A stretch of 64,000 nt of DNA from Corynebacterium mycetoides (GTDB taxonomy: Bacteria; Actinomycetota; Actinomycetes; Mycobacteriales; Mycobacteriaceae). The stretch lies in NCBI RefSeq assembly GCF_900103625.1, contig NZ_LT629700.1, forward strand, positions 620,001 through 684,000. Reading direction: 5' to 3'. The position numbers were made by a program, and so were the translations under genes. The notes below the pieces were generated by a model that saw only the letters and a program-made list of their open reading frames with translations, searched no databases and was not told the origin of the DNA. Shown piece after piece: positions 8,153 to 15,547 of the stretch (the first letter of the stretch is position 1; every line of letters begins with the position of its first letter).

Positions 8153-8943
8153 CCCCCAACGCGACGAAGACGACCGAACAGATCTCTTCCAAGATCGCCT
8201 ATCTGACCCGGGCGCTGAAGACCCCCACGATCGGGAGGGTCTGGGAAGACCTCGACGGCATGGCCCGCGAGGAGAACTGGTCCCACGAGGAATACCTCGC
8301 CGCGGTCCTGGAGCGCCAGCTCGCCGACCGCGAATCCGCCGGCACGACGATGCGGATCCGGACAGCGCACTTCCCGGCGATCAAGACCCTGGAGGACTTC
8401 AACCTCGACCACCTGCCCTCGCTGCGCAAGGACCTCCTCGCGCATCTCACGACGAGCACGTTCGTCGCGAAAGCGGAGAACGTGATCCTGCTGGGCCCGC
8501 CCGGAATCGGGAAGACCCACCTCGCGATCGGTCTCGGCGTCAAAGCCACCCAAGCCGGCTACTCCGTGCTCTTCGACACCGCGAACAACTGGATCGCCCG
8601 CCTCGCGGCCGCCCACCACCAGGGGCAGCTCGAGGCGGAGCTGAAGAAGATCCGCCGCTACAAACTCATCATCATCGACGAGATCGGCTACATCCCCTTC
8701 GACCAAGACGCCGCGAACCTGTTCTTCCAACTCGTCGCCAGTCGTTACGAGCAAGGCTCGATCATGGTCACCAGCAACCTGCCCTTCGGTCGCTGGGGCG
8801 AGACATTCGGTGATGATGTCGTCGCGGCAGCGATGATCGACCGCCTCGTCCACCACTCCGAAGTCCTCACCCTCTCCGGAGACTCCTACCGCACCCATGG
8901 CCGACGAGACCTCATCGCCAAAGACCGCGCCGACAAAAGCTGA
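8149..8943 (+). CDS. istB: IS21-family helper ATPase IstB
   Basis: 264 residues, normal IstB length. A DnaC-like AAA+ ATPase that stimulates IstA and selects target DNA. Walker A is LLGPPGIGKTHL (about residues 119-130) and Walker B is LIIIDEIGYIPF; sensor segment VTSNLPFGRWGETF and arginine-rich C-terminus follow, with the usual final segment (RLVHHSEVLTLSGDSYR). Intact, but its IstA partner is truncated, so the pair cannot transpose from here. Confidence 0.93.
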   Translation: MTPNATKTTEQISSKIAYLTRALKTPTIGRVWEDLDGMAREENWSHEEYLAAVLERQLADRESAGTTMRIRTAHFPAIKTLEDFNLDHLPSLRKDLLAHLTTSTFVAKAENVILLGPPGIGKTHLAIGLGVKATQAGYSVLFDTANNWIARLAAAHHQGQLEAELKKIRRYKLIIIDEIGYIPFDQDAANLFFQLVASRYEQGSIMVTSNLPFGRWGETFGDDVVAAAMIDRLVHHSEVLTLSGDSYRTHGRRDLIAKDRADKS

Positions 8944-8970
8944 AAGCCTCGTTGGCAGCAAGACCTGAGC

Positions 8971-9010
8971 CTGGGTGGCTCCGAAGCGTGCGATTCGCGG
9001 AGCCACCCAG
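8971..9010. terminator. 13-bp perfect hairpin between istB and the DGPF gene
   Basis: CTGGGTGGCTCCG (8971-8983) pairs perfectly with CGGAGCCACCCAG (8998-9010) around a 14-nt loop, between two convergent genes. There is no strong T-run on either side, so it may be a weak bidirectional terminator or an element end. Confidence 0.55.
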
Positions 9011-9019
9011 CGGACGGGG

Positions 9020-9391
9020 CTAGCCTGCTGCCTCTTCGCCGTGGTCAACGGCCGCTCGTACTTCGATAGCGCCGTCCGGTTCCGCCAACACCTGGCAGAT
9101 CTCCAGCAAGTCATCGATGTCGTCACTTTCTACGGTGTAGAAGGCACCGAGCTGCTCGACGCTTTCGGCATACGGGCCGTCAGTGATCGAGAACTTGCCA
9201 TCGTCAGACTTGGTCAGGGTCTTCGTCTCGGCGGATGGTGTCAGTTCCTGACCGCCGGTGATCTGGTGCCCGCGCGCCTCCAAGAGAGCGGCGAACTTCT
9301 CATGCCGCTCGAAGACCTCAGCCTGCTGGTGTTCGGACATTTCTGCCCATGCGGACTCGTTCCCGGTGAGCAGAACAGTGTATGTCGTCAT
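9020..9391 (-). CDS. YCII/DGPF-domain protein, partner of the ECF42 sigma factor
   Basis: From ATG 9391 (preceded by GAAGGAAGC) this encodes 123 residues of the YCII-related family: the DGPY/DGPF signature in SITDGPYAESVEQLGAFY near residues 71-88, then a DIDDLLEICQVLAEPDGAIEVR tail. The biochemical role of DGPF proteins is not established. The family is the hallmark neighbour and main target of ECF42 sigma factors, and here the sigma gene diverges from it 272 bp away. A candidate ECF42 promoter lies upstream at 9454-9480. An upstream in-frame ATG at 9433 is less likely because it precedes the ribosome site. Confidence 0.88.
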   Translation of the reverse strand: MTTYTVLLTGNESAWAEMSEHQQAEVFERHEKFAALLEARGHQITGGQELTPSAETKTLTKSDDGKFSITDGPYAESVEQLGAFYTVESDDIDDLLEICQVLAEPDGAIEVRAAVDHGEEAAG

Positions 9392-9453
9392 GATCCGTCG
9401 CTTCCTTCGCGTTGTGATGGTGAACGAGCGCATCTGTCGCCCGTCACCATTAT

Positions 9454-9480
9454 GACGCGCGACAGACCGTCAGATCGACA
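9454..9480 (-). promoter_or_regulatory. Candidate ECF42-type promoter for the DGPF gene
   Basis: On the minus strand TGTCGA (9480-9475) is followed after 17 bp by CGTC (9457-9454), about 63 bp before the DGPF start. From memory, the published ECF42 consensus is TGTCGA at -35 and CGA/TC at -10, located in front of DGPF genes. No TGTCGA is seen on the plus strand before the sigma gene. Confidence 0.65.
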
Positions 9481-9663
9481 CACCCAGATACGAATCTTTA
9501 GATCGATTTCGTCGCCCACGATCGCGTCCCGCTCGGGTTGTTCGCTGCGCACGGGTCAACTAACGTGTTCCTGAAGCGATCGACCAACCGCGCGCACGAT
9601 CGCCCGAACTGAGCGAGTCAACCTTGGCTGCTTCGAGGCCGCAGCGAGAGGAAATGAACCCAT

Positions 9664-10878
9664 ATGACAGCCATTGAACAATTGCTTCGCGACGAGTGGG
9701 CTCGGCTCCTCGCGCTACTCGTGGCGCGCTTCCGTCGGGTTGATCTCGCAGAAGACGGTCTCGCAGAAGCGTTCGAAGCAGCAGTCCGAACCTGGCCCGA
9801 ACAGGGAGTGCCCTCGTCTCCCGCGGCATGGTTGCTCACAACCGCCAAGCGGAAGATTCTGGACCAGTTACGCTCCGAAAACGTCCTCACTCGTCGCATG
9901 CCTCTGTTGATCGTTGACGCCGAGATCGCGGAAGCATCTCAACAGGCACTCGAGCATCCCAGCGATGATCTCCGAGATGAGCGTCTTCGACTGATCATGC
10001 TGTGCATGCACCCCCAGTTGTCTCGCGAAGCCGCAGCAGCCTTAACGTTGCGGCTGGTCCTTGGCGTATCGACGCAGGATCTCGCGAGCTTGTACCTTGT
10101 CCCCGTACCGACGATGGCTGCACGCCTGACCCGCGCCCGCCGCAAACTGGCCGGCGCGCACTTCGACATGCCATCCCCAACCGAACTCCCGGCAAAAGTT
10201 GACACCATTACAGACATCGTCTACCTCGCATTCACGTCGGGCTACGCGCCTGCCTCCGGAGACGCTGTCCTGCGAGTCCGGATCTCTGGCGAGGCCATCC
10301 GACTCGCCCAGGTCATCCGCTCACTCTTGCCCGCCGCCAGCGCAGACCTCGACGCACTCCTCGCGCTGATGCTGCTTCAACACTCCCGCAGGGACGCGCG
10401 CGTGCGCGATGGCGCACTCGTGCTCCTTCCCGAGCAAAACCGCTCACAGTGGCGACACGATGAGATCACCGAAGGTCTAGCCATTCTCGACGGGCTCCGA
10501 GACACACCCCCTTCACCGTTCCTACTGCAAGCGCTGATCGCCGCGGAACACGCGATTGCCCCCGTCAGCGACGCCACGAACTGGCCCAGAATAGTCCGCC
10601 ACTACAACGAACTTCTTACCCTGACTGACTCACCCGTCATCCGACTCAACCGGGCCGTCGCCGTCGCGGAAGCAGATGGACCCACGAAAGGGCTGGAAGA
10701 ATTGGAGGGCGTATCTCTCTCCGGACACCGGCTACCCGCAACTCGCGCAGAATTCCTCGCACGCTCAGGCCAGACCACCAAGGCAATCCACGCCATCGAC
10801 GCCGCAATCGCGCTCTGCCGCAATGATGCAGAACGCACACACCTCGAGACGCGACGCGCAGCATGGAGCACAACCTAA
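9664..10878 (+). CDS. ECF42-type RNA polymerase sigma factor with long C-terminal extension
   Basis: 404 residues. The sigma2 region spans roughly 1-85 (DEWARLLALLVARFRRVDLAEDGLAEAFEAA; PAAWLLTTAKRKILDQLR), and sigma4 roughly 110-165 (AAAALTLRLVLGVSTQDLAS; PTMAARLTRARRKLAG). The remaining ~230 residues form the helical, TPR-like extension that defines ECF42 in place of an anti-sigma factor (ALIAAEHAIAPVSDATNWPR; HYNELLTLTDSPVIRLNRAV). GAGGAAATGAACCCAT precedes the ATG. With the divergent DGPF gene it forms the only non-transposition cargo inside the IS island. The signal it answers is unknown. Confidence 0.9.
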   Translation: MTAIEQLLRDEWARLLALLVARFRRVDLAEDGLAEAFEAAVRTWPEQGVPSSPAAWLLTTAKRKILDQLRSENVLTRRMPLLIVDAEIAEASQQALEHPSDDLRDERLRLIMLCMHPQLSREAAAALTLRLVLGVSTQDLASLYLVPVPTMAARLTRARRKLAGAHFDMPSPTELPAKVDTITDIVYLAFTSGYAPASGDAVLRVRISGEAIRLAQVIRSLLPAASADLDALLALMLLQHSRRDARVRDGALVLLPEQNRSQWRHDEITEGLAILDGLRDTPPSPFLLQALIAAEHAIAPVSDATNWPRIVRHYNELLTLTDSPVIRLNRAVAVAEADGPTKGLEELEGVSLSGHRLPATRAEFLARSGQTTKAIHAIDAAIALCRNDAERTHLETRRAAWSTT

Positions 10879-11024
10879 GCAGCCGATAACCACCTGACTC
10901 ACGCCCCACCGACCGTACAACCTACGCTCCGCGGTGCCCACGACACCCACCACAGGGGTCAAGTTTCAAACGGCAAAACAGGGTGAAAGTTCAGGCGGCG
11001 TTGACACACTTCTCTGATGCCACC

Positions 11025-11257
11025 TCAGCGGCCGCGATCGCTTCGTTGAATCTGGGCACCGGCACGGTTCCGCCTCGCCTTCGGGGCTTTCCCCCGCGCT
11101 GCGGTGGCCGCAGTGGCGGGGTTCGCCTGGTCCCAGTTCTCGGCGCGCTGCACCCAGTACCCGATGCGGTCGTGCGCATGTGCGCGGGCGGCGGACATCA
11201 TCGGTTGCAGCTGGCCGCTAGCTACCTGCACCGACTGAGCGATGAGTTCTTGGGCGT
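11025..11257 (-). pseudogene. Unrecognised C-terminal gene fragment cut by IS3 element C
   Basis: An open reverse frame enters from the IS boundary at 11257/11258 (AQELIAQSVQVASGQLQPMM ... DRIGYWVQRAENWD) and ends TGA at 11025 after a basic Ala/Arg-rich tail. The N-terminus was removed by the IS. Helical and Gln/Ala-rich; it may be the tail of a plasmid mobilisation or replication protein, given the relaxase fragment at 1985-2610, but I do not recognise a family. The 146 bp from 10879 to 11024 hold no gene I can support. Confidence 0.4.
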
Positions 11258-11288
11258 TGAATCGGCCTGAATTTTTGAGAGTGGCGTG

Positions 11289-11912
11289 TTACACGGCGTG
11301 AAGGCATGCGCAGTTTTCTCGTTGGTAGTTGGTGTAGTGCTCGATCGGCGGGATATGCCCGAGCGAGGAATGCAACCGCTCGTGATTATACCAGTGGACC
11401 CATCCGGCTGTGGCGCGTTCCACCTCACCCCGGTCCGTCCACGTCCCTGCCTCGAAATCAATGAGCTCAGACTTGTACAGCCCGATCGTTGACTCCATGA
11501 GACCGTTGTCGTAGGCGTCGCCGACGGTGCCGATAGACCCGTCCATCTGGTGGACGGCCAGCAGCCGGCGGAGATCTGTGGAGGTGTACTGTGAGCCCGC
11601 ATCCGAGTGATGGATCACCCCGGCCGACTCAAAGTACGGGTCCTGGCGCTGGCGTAGCGCCAGTGCCTGTCGCAGCGCACGGATGACCAAAGATTTCGTG
11701 GCTCGGGTGTCCACGACATACGCCAGGATCTCACGGGTGAACACGTCGGTGACAAAAGCCACGTAGCTGAAACCGCAGCTGGTGTGCACATACGTGAAAT
11801 CCGCGACCCACCACTGATCGGGGCGCTGAGCCTGCGACCAGGCCCGTTGAATACGATCCGGGAAACGCTCGGCGGTGGGATCAGCAACGGTGGTGCGTGT
11901 GGTCTTGCGTCG
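11289..11912 (-). pseudogene. IS3 element C transposase OrfB, 3' part
   Basis: Continues the frame of 13219-13527 after removing B and one GAG: ILGIAGVL then RRKTTRTTVADPTAERF. Carries the whole rve core: Asp in WWVADFTYVHTS, Asp in GVIHHSDAGSQYTS, Glu in NGLMESTIGLYKSE. The joined OrfB would have 310 residues. An internal ATG at 11789 lies after the first catalytic Asp, so no active product is expected while B is present. Confidence 0.88.
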
Positions 11913-11964
11913 GAGTGAAGTGTCCTGGGTTTAGTTCCGATCGTTTCTAGAGGAGGATTGGACC

Positions 11965-12282
11965 ATGCCTAGGAAGTTCAGTGACGAGTTCAAGGACAAG
12001 GCGGTGCGGTTAGCCGAGGAGCTCGTTGAGCTTGAGGGGTGCTCGAAGTGGGCGGCGGCGGAGGAGATCGGCGAGAAGCTCGGCGTCTCGGCGCACACGC
12101 TCAACAACTGGTTGAAACCTGTCAAAGCGTCCCCCGACGTTCAGCGGAGCACTGGCGAGTCGGTCGACGACGAACTGAAGCGTCTGCGGCAAGAGAACAA
12201 AGAGCTGCGCAGGGCAAACGAGATCTTGAAGACCGCTTCAGCTTTTTTCGCAGCGGAACTCGACCGTCCCACCAGAAGATGA
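11965..12282 (+). CDS. IS3 element B transposase OrfA (copy 2)
   Basis: Protein identical to the gene at 6233-6550: 105 residues, N-terminal HTH and C-terminal coiled coil, AGAGGAGGATTGGACC leader, and the T6 slip site (about 12242-12247) for -1 frameshifting. Its TGA (12280-12282) overlaps the OrfB ATG. Confidence 0.88.
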   Translation: MPRKFSDEFKDKAVRLAEELVELEGCSKWAAAEEIGEKLGVSAHTLNNWLKPVKASPDVQRSTGESVDDELKRLRQENKELRRANEILKTASAFFAAELDRPTRR

Positions 12283-13193
12283 TCGAATACATCGACACGT
12301 ATCGCGATCGCTTCGGGGTCGAGGCCATCTGTCGCACGTTAAGGCAGACAGAATGTGGGTTTATCACCTCTCGTGGCTACCGAGCAGCGAAAACACGAGC
12401 CCCGTCGGCCAGGAGCTTGTCAGACGCGCTGCTTATCCCCGAATTGGTGAAAGTCTTCGAGGACAACTTCAGCGTGTACGGGGTACGCAAGATGTGGAAG
12501 GCCATGCAGCGCGCCGGCTGGGACATCGGTCGTGATCAGACGGCACGGTTGATGAAACTCGCCGGCATCCAAGGCCGCAGAAGGGGCCGCACTCCGATCA
12601 CAACGCTTCGGGCTGATGTCCCGGATTGTCGTCCTGATCTGGTCAATCGTGACTTCACCGCGTCAGCGCCGCACCGGCTGTGGGTCGCTGACATCACCTA
12701 CGTGCGTACCCTGTCGGGGTTTGCGTACACCGCGTTCATCACCGATGCGTACTCCCGCAAGATTGTCGGGGTTGCCACCAGGGCGAGCATGCGCACCGAT
12801 GAGCTGCCTCTTGAGGCTTTTGAGCATGCTCTTTATCACGCAGGTGATCTCCGTGCTGAAGGACTTGTCCATCACAGCGATCGCGGCTCGCAGTACGTGT
12901 CCATTCGTTACAGTGAGGTGCTTGCTCAAGCTGGGATTGATCCGTCCGTTGGCACCGTCGGCGATTCCTACGACAACGCGTTGGCGGAAACGGTCAACGG
13001 TCTATACAAGACCGAGCTGATCTATCCCCACCGGCCGTGGGCGTCGGTTGGGGAAGTCGAGATCGCGACCCTTCGCTGGGTGTACTGGTGGAATAACCAT
13101 CGCCTGCACGAGTCATTGGGATACATCACTCCACAAGAGATGGAAGACGCCTACTATCAACAATCACACGCCCACCCGTTGGGCGTTCAATAA
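12279..13193 (+). CDS. IS3 element B transposase OrfB (copy 2)
   Basis: Identical to 5322-6236: 304 residues from ATG 12279, HTH_21 region then rve core with the triad in LWVADITY, VHHSDRGSQY and ALAETVNGLY. Usually expressed as an OrfAB fusion from the T6 slip site. Intact. Confidence 0.9.
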   Translation: MIEYIDTYRDRFGVEAICRTLRQTECGFITSRGYRAAKTRAPSARSLSDALLIPELVKVFEDNFSVYGVRKMWKAMQRAGWDIGRDQTARLMKLAGIQGRRRGRTPITTLRADVPDCRPDLVNRDFTASAPHRLWVADITYVRTLSGFAYTAFITDAYSRKIVGVATRASMRTDELPLEAFEHALYHAGDLRAEGLVHHSDRGSQYVSIRYSEVLAQAGIDPSVGTVGDSYDNALAETVNGLYKTELIYPHRPWASVGEVEIATLRWVYWWNNHRLHESLGYITPQEMEDAYYQQSHAHPLGVQ

Positions 13194-13218
13194 GCGGAAC
13201 GAAAACCAGGACGCTTCA

Positions 13219-13527
13219 GAGTACACCCGCGATTCCAAGGATATTCATGAGGCGTTGCACCTGGTCACGGCCGATGTTCCAGCCTGCCCGGTGGGCGGCT
13301 TTCCATAGTTTTCGTCGCCCGTAGACCCGCCGATTGGCCCGCCACAGCTCAAAGAGCCGGTGCGCGGTGTAAGCCTCGTCCAGCTCGGCAGGGGTGGGCC
13401 CGAAACCACGGGCCTGGAAGCGGTAGAACGTTGCTGGTGAAATAGCGTATTCATGCTCGTTGAGCACGCGGCACATCCGCTCGATGGAATACAGGTGCCG
13501 GTGAGTGCGGAGGAAGTCCACGATCAC
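13219..13527 (-). pseudogene. IS3 element C transposase OrfB, 5' part (right copy)
   Basis: First 103 codons of OrfB from GTG 13527, overlapping the OrfA stop. Ends at VL where element B is inserted. It is the upstream part of the frame resumed at 11912, and is identical to 4988-5296. Confidence 0.87.
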
Positions 13528-13847
13528 TTCAGTTTGCGGTCGAGCTCCGCCTGGGCGAAAAAAGCTGAGGCCAGTTTCAGGATCTCGTTGGCTTCTTTGA
13601 GCCGGGCATTTTCTTTGCGCAGGGTAATAAGTTCCGCGTCTTTCTCGGCGTCGGATTGCTCGACGGCGACGTCCACCTTTTTCTCTTCTGCGCGTACCCA
13701 GTTGCGGATAGTGGATGTTTTGATGCCGATGACAGCTTCGACAGCGCGTAGTGCGGCTGCCTTGGATGAAGCGCCGTCAGCGAGCTCCTCGAAGTACAGG
13801 CGCACCGCCCGCTGGCGGGTCTCCTGGTCGTAGGGGCTGATAGCCAT
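13524..13847 (-). CDS. IS3 element C transposase OrfA (right copy)
   Basis: 107 residues, identical to 4668-4991. HTH at the N-terminus and a Leu/Lys-rich coiled coil at the C-terminus. Here the downstream OrfB exists in two pieces around element B. OrfA alone can act as a DNA-binding regulator in IS3 elements. Confidence 0.85.
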   Translation of the reverse strand: MAISPYDQETRQRAVRLYFEELADGASSKAAALRAVEAVIGIKTSTIRNWVRAEEKKVDVAVEQSDAEKDAELITLRKENARLKEANEILKLASAFFAQAELDRKLK

Positions 13848-13898
13848 GATGTTCCTCCTGCGTTACATCATGCCCTCTCACAAACCCAGGCCGGTTTA

Positions 13899-14128
13899 AA
13901 CGGTCAACGGTCTATACAAGACCGAGCTGATCTATCCCCACCGGCCGTGGGCGTCGGTTGGGGAAGTCGAGATCGCGACCCTTCGCTGGGTGTACTGGTG
14001 GAATAACCATCGCCTGCACGAGTCATTGGGATACATCACTCCACAAGAGATGGAAGACGCCTACTATCAACAATCACTCGCCCACCCGTTGGGCGTTCAA
14101 TAAGCGGAACGAAAACCAGGACGCTTCA
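13899..14128 (+). mobile_element. IS3 element B', 3'-terminal fragment (right copy)
   Basis: Mirror of 4387-4616. Its terminal repeat (ends ACGCTTCA at 14128) lies directly in the IS6 transposase gene, so the B' copy once inserted there; its 5' part is lost at the junction with element C. This is probably the original location of B', since the left block carries a clean target duplication as a secondary insertion. Confidence 0.83.
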
Positions 14129-14786
14129 CATAAGCAAACATCGTGCCCTGACCTTTCCGCAATGAGTGCATCGCTTCCATCCCTTTCAACGTCCGGTAGG
14201 CAGACGTCCGATTTTTGAACGCCCCCTTCGGTCCCAGGATTCGTTTCAACCGGCCATGATCTCCCTCGAGAACGTTGTTCAGGTATTTCACCTGCCGGTG
14301 CTCCACCGTCTGAGGGCAGATTCCCTCCGCCTTCAGCTCGGATATTGCCTTGGCCAGAGCTGGTGCCTTGTCGGTGCTGATGACCCGCGGGGACCCGGCT
14401 GTCGTATTCGATCGCAGGGTCTTGGCCAGGAAACGCTTGGCCGCCGCGACATTGCGCTTCGGAGAGAGATAAAAGTCCAGGGTCTGCCCACCGGCGGTAA
14501 TAGCCCGGTAGAGATAGCACCACGTGCCGCCGACCCGAGTATAGGTCTCATCCACCCGCCAGGACCGGGCCTGCCAGTCGGGTACCTGCCGGTACCACCG
14601 AGTGTGCTTATCCAGCTCAGGGGCGTATTTCTGCACCCAGCGGTAGATCGTGGTGTGATCGACTGGCACACCCCGCTCGGTCATCATTTCTTCGAGATCG
14701 CGGTAGCTCACCCCGTAGCGGCAGTACCACCGCACCGCCCCCAGGATGATTTCACGGGGGAAATGCCGACCGGAGAAGATGCCCAT
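14129..14786 (-). pseudogene. IS6-family transposase, truncated C-terminus
   Basis: From ATG 14786: about 219 residues with an N-terminal zinc-ribbon/HTH-like region (YCRYGVSYRDLEEMMTERGV) and the full DDE set: Asp in SWRVDETY, Asp in ISTDKAPAL, Glu in LNNVLEGDHGR. The frame is intact up to GQGTMFAY, then runs into B' for ten codons (stop at 14097). Only the last ~20 residues after the catalytic domain are lost, so some activity is conceivable, but the IS has no second end. Confidence 0.85.
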
Positions 14787-14840
14787 GGCCGTGATTATTT
14801 CACGCCGGTCTTTCTACTGCCCCAACTTTGCAACAGCACC
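14129..14840 (-). mobile_element. IS6-family insertion sequence, copy 2 (3'-truncated)
   Basis: The 5' terminal repeat (CCAACTTTGCAACAGCACC at 14822-14840, plus strand) is identical in all 19 bp to those of copy 1. The 3' end is missing beyond 14129 where B' begins. Copies 1 and 2 face outward from each other and mark the two edges of the island. No common 8-bp flank is present (1131-1138 against 14841-14848). Confidence 0.88.
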
Positions 14841-14928
14841 GCCGCTAGGTGGAGGTTGGGGTTCTTCATGAAATCTTCATGGTCCAGCCCTGGATTCCGG
14901 CCAGTCGGGCCTCTAGGGTCGAGGGTGT

Positions 14929-14951
14929 GGGCCGGTCGGCTCGACCGGCCC
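14929..14951 (+). promoter_or_regulatory. Perfect 10-bp hairpin in the leader of the copper-storage gene
   Basis: GGGCCGGTCG and CGACCGGCCC flank a 3-nt loop, ending 35 bp before the csp start at 14987. It could be an operator dyad or a 5'-UTR stem; it has no T-run, so a terminator is unlikely. No promoter could be assigned with confidence between the IS6 end and here. Confidence 0.45.
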
Positions 14952-14986
14952 GCCTTTCCGGACCGAATTGAGATATGGAGCACGAC

Positions 14987-15397
14987 ATGACCCATCACGT
15001 ACACGCCATGCTGGAGACCCACCCGAAGGACCTAGGCCAGATCGACAAGGACAAACTGGCCGAATGCATCACCGCCTGCTTCGAGTGCGCCCAGACCTGC
15101 ACCGCCTGCGCGGATGCCTGCCTGGGTGAGGACATGGTCGCGGAGCTGACCACCTGCATCCGCCTCAACCTCGACTGTGCTGACATCTGTACGGCCACCG
15201 GCCGGATGCTCTCCCGGCCCACCGACTGGAATGTCACCCTTATCCGCTCCGTCCTGGAGGCTTGTCGTACTGCCTGCCAGGCCTGTGGAGAAGAATGCGC
15301 CCGCCACGCTGAGATGCACGAGCACTGCACGGTCTGCGCCGAGGCCTGCCGCCGGTGCGAGCAGGCCTGTACTGAGCTGCTCGCCACCTTGGACTAA
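14987..15397 (+). CDS. Four-helix-bundle copper-storage protein, Csp3-like (DUF326)
   Basis: 136 residues with 18 Cys, mostly spaced CxxxC along amphipathic helices (AECITACFECAQTCTACADA; EACRTACQACGEECARHAEM; CTVCAEACRRCEQACTELL). This is the pattern of Csp proteins, whose four-helix bundles line up Cys thiolates to hold many Cu(I) ions. There is no signal peptide, so it fits the cytosolic Csp3 type. The start at 14987 is chosen because GGAG lies 6 bp upstream; the ATG at 14975 lacks a ribosome site. Probably acquired with the neighbouring mobile DNA; no csoR or copA is nearby. Confidence 0.92.
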   Translation: MTHHVHAMLETHPKDLGQIDKDKLAECITACFECAQTCTACADACLGEDMVAELTTCIRLNLDCADICTATGRMLSRPTDWNVTLIRSVLEACRTACQACGEECARHAEMHEHCTVCAEACRRCEQACTELLATLD

Positions 15398-15547
15398 CCC
15401 CGACCCACGACCACGCTCACTGTTTCCGCCATATCTTTCCTATGCAGGGGTTTTCGACCTCCCGGACCATTGTGAACGAGACGTTGCTCCAGCACTAGTC
15501 TTCCGCTCCTGCGGTTTTGGCCATGAAGTGCAGGGCAGTAGCTCAGA
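15398..15547. other. Intergenic remnant between csp and the broken RM gene
   Basis: No supported gene. The sequence seems to be scrambled flank where the RM gene was truncated; no IS end was recognised. Confidence 0.4.

Larger units (their letters stand above)
11916..13218 (+). mobile_element. IS3-family element B, copy 2 (1,303 bp, complete)
   Basis: Same ends and genes as the copy at 5297-6599, opposite orientation. Inserted in OrfB of element C with a 3-bp GAG duplication. In this locus the element, the 5' half of C and the B' fragment together form the inverted partner of the 2,213-bp block. Confidence 0.92.
11258..13898 (-). mobile_element. IS3 element C, complete but split by element B
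   Basis: Terminal repeats TGAATCGGCCTGAATTTTTG (11258) and, read inward from 13898, TAAACCGGCCTGGGTTTGTG. Element B (11916-13218) interrupts OrfB and is flanked by GAG (11913-11915, 13219-13221). Without B the element is about 1.3 kb. Its outer flanks differ (CGT against AAC), so no target duplication survives; one flank is the gene fragment at 11025, the other the B' fragment. Confidence 0.87.
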
